From positions 1 through 9,300 of the forward strand of contig JADFYT010000077.1 of the NCBI GenBank assembly GCA_015232935.1: a stretch of DNA of 9,300 nucleotides. The letters are read 5' to 3'. This DNA is from Desulfamplus sp. Its GTDB lineage: Bacteria > Desulfobacterota > Desulfobacteria > Desulfobacterales > Desulfobacteraceae. Positions within the stretch are counted from its first letter, which is position 1, and each line of letters starts with the position of its first letter. The position numbers and the translations under genes are program-made. The notes under the pieces are model-generated. The model saw only the letters and a list, made by a program, of their open reading frames with translations, was not told the DNA's origin and searched no databases. Of the stretch, positions 6,814 to 9,300 are shown in pieces.

Positions 6814-7944
6814 ATGTCAGGAAGCACTTTTGGAAAAATATTTCAGGTGACAACCTGGGGAGAGTCGCATGGAAAAGCTCTTGGGGTTGTGGTTCAGGGG
6901 TGCCCGCCTGGGATTGAGCTCAATGAAGCTATTTTGCAAAAAGCTCTGGACAAGCGAAAACCTGGTCATGGTTCAACAAGCACAAAAAGAAAAGAGCCAG
7001 ATACCCCTCAGATTCTTTCAGGCGTTTTTGAAGGCAGAACCACAGGCACCCCTATCACCATCATGATTTTGAATCAGGATGCAAAATCCCATGATTATTC
7101 AAATATAGCCCGGATTTTCAGGCCGGGACACGGAGATATCACCTATCTGGCCAAATATGGTATCAGGGACTACAGGGGCGGGGGCAGGGCATCCGGCCGG
7201 GAGACAGCCGCAAGGGTTGCAGCCGGAGCTGTGGCGGAAGCGTTTTTAAGGCAGTATCAGATTTGTGTAGAGACAGTCACCCTTGAGATAGGCGGAGTCA
7301 GGGCTGCAAGGATAGACAGGGAGTTTGCCTCTACCAACTATCTTGAGTGCCCTGATGCAGAGGCTCTGTTGCTGATTGAACAGAGAATTGATGCTGTCAA
7401 GAAAGAGGGCGATTCGCTGGGTGGTGTGCTTGAAATCACGGCACGCAATGTTCCTGCCGGACTTGGAGAGCCTGTATTTGATAAACTGGACGCTGATCTT
7501 GCCAAGGCTCTTATGAGTATCGGGGCTGTAAAAGCTGTGGAGATAGGGGCAGGGTGTAAAACGTCCCAAATGACCGGCTTTGAAAATAATGATCAGATAA
7601 TTCCGTCAAAACCTGAATTTGACAAGATCTGCGATATTGTTGGTGTCTCTATAACCAGCAACAGCGATGATATTATTACCGGATTTGAAACAAATAACAG
7701 CGGCGGAATCCTTGCCGGAATCTCAAATGGTGATGACATCGTTGCCAGAGTTCACATAAAACCCATACCCTCTATTCTCAAAGAACAGATGACCGTTGAC
7801 ATCAATGGAAATCCATGCCCGGTTTCAACTCAAGGCAGACATGATATCTGTGCTATTCCAAGGATCAACCCTGTATGCAGGGCAATGGTCTGGCTTGTTA
7901 TTGCTGACCATCTGTTAAGGCAGAAGGCAACTGCAAGCTTGTGA
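6814..7944 (+). CDS. aroC: Chorismate synthase
   Basis: AroC converts EPSP to chorismate, the branch point for aromatic amino acids, folate and quinones, using reduced FMN. It has 376 residues. The flavin and substrate motifs are intact: TTWGESHGKALGVVVQGCPPG (residues 13-33), RKPGHGSTSTKRKEPD, RPGHGDITYLAKYG, GGGRASGRETAARVAAGAV (122-140), GDSLGGVLE, TNNSGGILAGISNG and GRHDICAIPR. Compared with E. coli AroC, about 24 extra residues lie between the GFENND and GFETNNSGG segments (about 258-285), while the tail after ADHLLRQK is shorter. The last motif reads PVCRAM where E. coli has a glutamate before AM. The start at 6814 is set by an AGGAG eight bases upstream. It is 13 bp downstream of aroA, so almost certainly the same operon, and it ends inside a 3' tandem duplication. 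Confidence 0.97.
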   Translation: MSGSTFGKIFQVTTWGESHGKALGVVVQGCPPGIELNEAILQKALDKRKPGHGSTSTKRKEPDTPQILSGVFEGRTTGTPITIMILNQDAKSHDYSNIARIFRPGHGDITYLAKYGIRDYRGGGRASGRETAARVAAGAVAEAFLRQYQICVETVTLEIGGVRAARIDREFASTNYLECPDAEALLLIEQRIDAVKKEGDSLGGVLEITARNVPAGLGEPVFDKLDADLAKALMSIGAVKAVEIGAGCKTSQMTGFENNDQIIPSKPEFDKICDIVGVSITSNSDDIITGFETNNSGGILAGISNGDDIVARVHIKPIPSILKEQMTVDINGNPCPVSTQGRHDICAIPRINPVCRAMVWLVIADHLLRQKATASL

Positions 7945-7981
7945 CTGCTGACCATCTGTCAAGGCAGAAGGCAACTGCAAG
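7902..7981 (+). repeat. Tandem duplication of the aroC 3' end
   Basis: A 36-bp segment (7902-7937), beginning TGCTGACCATCTGTTAAGG, recurs at 7946-7981 with a single mismatch (T7916 versus C7960); the spacing is 44 bp. The first copy encodes the conserved ADHLLRQKATA end of AroC. The stop codon TGA (7942-7944) lies in the 8-bp spacer, so the second copy is untranslated. Confidence 0.92.
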
Positions 7982-8024
7982 GTTCTCTCAAAAAAAATCT
8001 TGAATACATTGTGTTACAACTAAT

Positions 8025-8072
8025 TATGAAACTGTAAGGCCAGACATGCCGCTCTGACCTTGCAGTTTCATA
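8025..8072. terminator. Long hairpin between convergent aroC and uracil permease genes
   Basis: The arms 8025-8044 and 8053-8072 are 20 bp each and pair except at two positions (one GU pair and one CA mismatch), around an 8-base loop CATGCCGC. The position between two converging genes suits a bidirectional terminator or a 3'-end-protecting structure. Neither side has a clear T-run directly after the stem in its own direction of transcription (an A-run follows on the + strand), so termination efficiency is uncertain. Confidence 0.6.
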
Positions 8073-8122
8073 TAAAAAAGTGTTCTAAAGAGAGCTTGTG
8101 GTTAAACGATATGGTTTGTAAA

Positions 8123-9300
8123 TCATGCTGCCTTCTCATCCCGATCTTTTGGGAGCACCAGATTCATAACTACGCCAAGAATACCCGCAAGGCCGATTCC
8201 CTGAAGTGTAAAATCACCTGCTGAAAAGCTCATTCCGCCAATACCAAAGACCAGGATCAAAGCGACAATGGTAAGGTTTCTGGGTCTGGTAAGATCTTCT
8301 CCTGACCTTACAAGTGTGTTAAGGCCAATGACCATTATTGCACCAAACAGCAGCAACATGATGCCGCCCATTACAGGAGTCGGGATAGTCTGGAGAAATG
8401 CTCCAAGTTTCCCTACAAACGCGAGCAGGATAGCTGCAATTGCAGCCCATGTCATGATAGCCGGATTAAAGACGCGGGTAAGTGCCACCGCTCCTGTTAC
8501 TTCCGAATAGGTGGTGTTGGGCGGCCCGCCTAAAAATGACGCAAAGGAAGTTGCAATTCCGTCTCCTAAAAGGGTATTTTTGAGTCCCGGATCTTTTACA
8601 TAATCCTTGCCTGTGACACCACCTATGGCAAGCACGTCACCAACATGCTCGATGGCAGGGGCAATTGCAATGGGAAGAATATAAAAGATAGCCTGTGCGT
8701 TCCACTCCGGCAGAACAAAGTCGGGCACTGTAAACCAGGACGCCTTTGCGATAGCTGAAAAATCAACAATGCCAAAAACAAGAGAGAGAATATATCCTGT
8801 CACAATGCCGCAGAAAATAGGGATCAGTTTTATGATTCCTTTACCAAGAATGGAGGCAAGAACTGTTGCTGCAAGAGCTGCAAGAGAGATAATCAGTGCT
8901 GTTTTTTGCGGAAACAGAACCATGGCACCATCTCCTGTCTTGCCCATTGCCATATGAACCGCAACCGGTGAAAGGATAAGCCCGATCACCATTATTACAG
9001 GTCCTGTAACCACAGGTGGAAGCACTTTTTTGATTACATCGCTGCCCTGCCATCTGATAAGCATGCTTAGCAGTACATAAACAACACCGGCAGAACAGAG
9101 TCCGCACATTGTGGCGGGGATACCCCAGGTTTTTACCCCGTACATTATGGGAGGCAGAAACGCAAAGGAGGATGCAAGAAAAATGGGAACCTTGCCTTTT
9201 GTGATTACCTGAAAGATAAGGGTTCCGGCTCCTGCTGTAAAAAGAGCTACGTTCGGGTTAAGTCCGGTAAGAAGTGGAACAAGAACCAGCGCACCAAATG
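8123..9300 (-). CDS. uraA: NCS2-family uracil permease (UraA/PyrP-like), N-terminus cut off
   Basis: This multi-pass inner-membrane symporter would import uracil, probably driven by protons. The minus-strand frame is open from the TGA at 8123-8125 to the right edge, about 391 residues. The internal ATG at 9145 is not the start, because the family sequence continues upstream as LVPLLTGLNPNVALFTAG and TKGKVPIFLASSFAF. Compared with E. coli UraA, roughly 35-40 N-terminal residues are missing. The two substrate-binding glutamates are kept, in IEHVGD (codon 8648-8650) and NTTYSEVTG (codon 8501-8503). Other family motifs are KDPGLKNTLLGDGIAT, FLGGPPNTTYSE, TRVF and IPTPVMGGIMLLLFG. A histidine found in the E. 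coli EHVGH motif is aspartate here, so a different uracil/pyrimidine or xanthine specificity is possible but less likely. It is transcribed toward aroC and is unrelated to the aro cluster. Confidence 0.9.
   Translation of the reverse strand, partial: FGALVLVPLLTGLNPNVALFTAGAGTLIFQVITKGKVPIFLASSFAFLPPIMYGVKTWGIPATMCGLCSAGVVYVLLSMLIRWQGSDVIKKVLPPVVTGPVIMVIGLILSPVAVHMAMGKTGDGAMVLFPQKTALIISLAALAATVLASILGKGIIKLIPIFCGIVTGYILSLVFGIVDFSAIAKASWFTVPDFVLPEWNAQAIFYILPIAIAPAIEHVGDVLAIGGVTGKDYVKDPGLKNTLLGDGIATSFASFLGGPPNTTYSEVTGAVALTRVFNPAIMTWAAIAAILLAFVGKLGAFLQTIPTPVMGGIMLLLFGAIMVIGLNTLVRSGEDLTRPRNLTIVALILVFGIGGMSFSAGDFTLQGIGLAGILGVVMNLVLPKDRDEKAA

Noticed and set aside
7840..7890. The chorismate synthase motif PVCRAM, lacking the glutamate seen in E. 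coli, as a sign of inactivity
   Set aside because: The surrounding flavin and substrate motifs are intact and I cannot establish from the sequence alone that this position is essential; it may be lineage-typical.
8123..9145. The uracil permease beginning at the ATG at 9145
   Set aside because: The same frame continues upstream to the window edge with clear UraA-family sequence (SSFAF, TKGKVP, LVPLLTGL), so 9145 is an internal methionine.

Overview
This 9.3 kb window looks like ordinary bacterial chromosome, with tightly packed genes, AT-leaning composition (my impression, not counted) and housekeeping content. The AapQMP-type amino acid transporter, the CNNM/CorC protein and the aroE-aroA-aroC order would fit a mesophilic Gram-negative, possibly a Desulfobacterota (delta-proteobacterial) lineage. 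That placement is inference and would need a protein or 16S search.

Layout. Positions 1-442 hold the 3' end of an AapQ-like amino acid ABC permease. It is followed on the same strand by an AapM-like permease (502-1602) and an AapP/GlnQ-like ATPase (1770-2519). Together they are the inner-membrane part of a polar or general L-amino acid importer. The periplasmic binding protein is expected upstream of the window. A 318-bp gap (2520-2837) holds two hairpins and a candidate sigma70 promoter. A second same-strand cluster then runs from a CNNM/CorC-type membrane protein with a CBS pair (2838-4253) through aroE (shikimate dehydrogenase, 4329-5165), aroA (EPSP synthase, 5229-6800) and aroC (chorismate synthase, 6814-7944). 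The three aro enzymes supply three of the last four steps to chorismate; shikimate kinase is not here. A 178-bp convergent gap with a long hairpin separates aroC from a minus-strand NCS2 uracil permease (8123-9300, start outside the window).

The main oddity is not a new system. It is a recurrent pattern of short in-frame insertions and short tandem duplications (10-44 bp units) in and beside otherwise normal core genes. The CBS-pair protein carries about 60 extra residues between its two CBS motifs. AroA is 523 residues, where about 430 is usual, because of three hydrophilic insertions, two of which contain visible tandem repeats. AroC carries about 24 extra residues relative to E. coli AroC. 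Further repeats lie upstream of the ATPase start, in the leader of the second cluster and at the 3' end of aroC. All catalytic motifs and reading frames remain intact. I saw no CRISPR array, transposase, tRNA or rRNA, phage gene or defence system.
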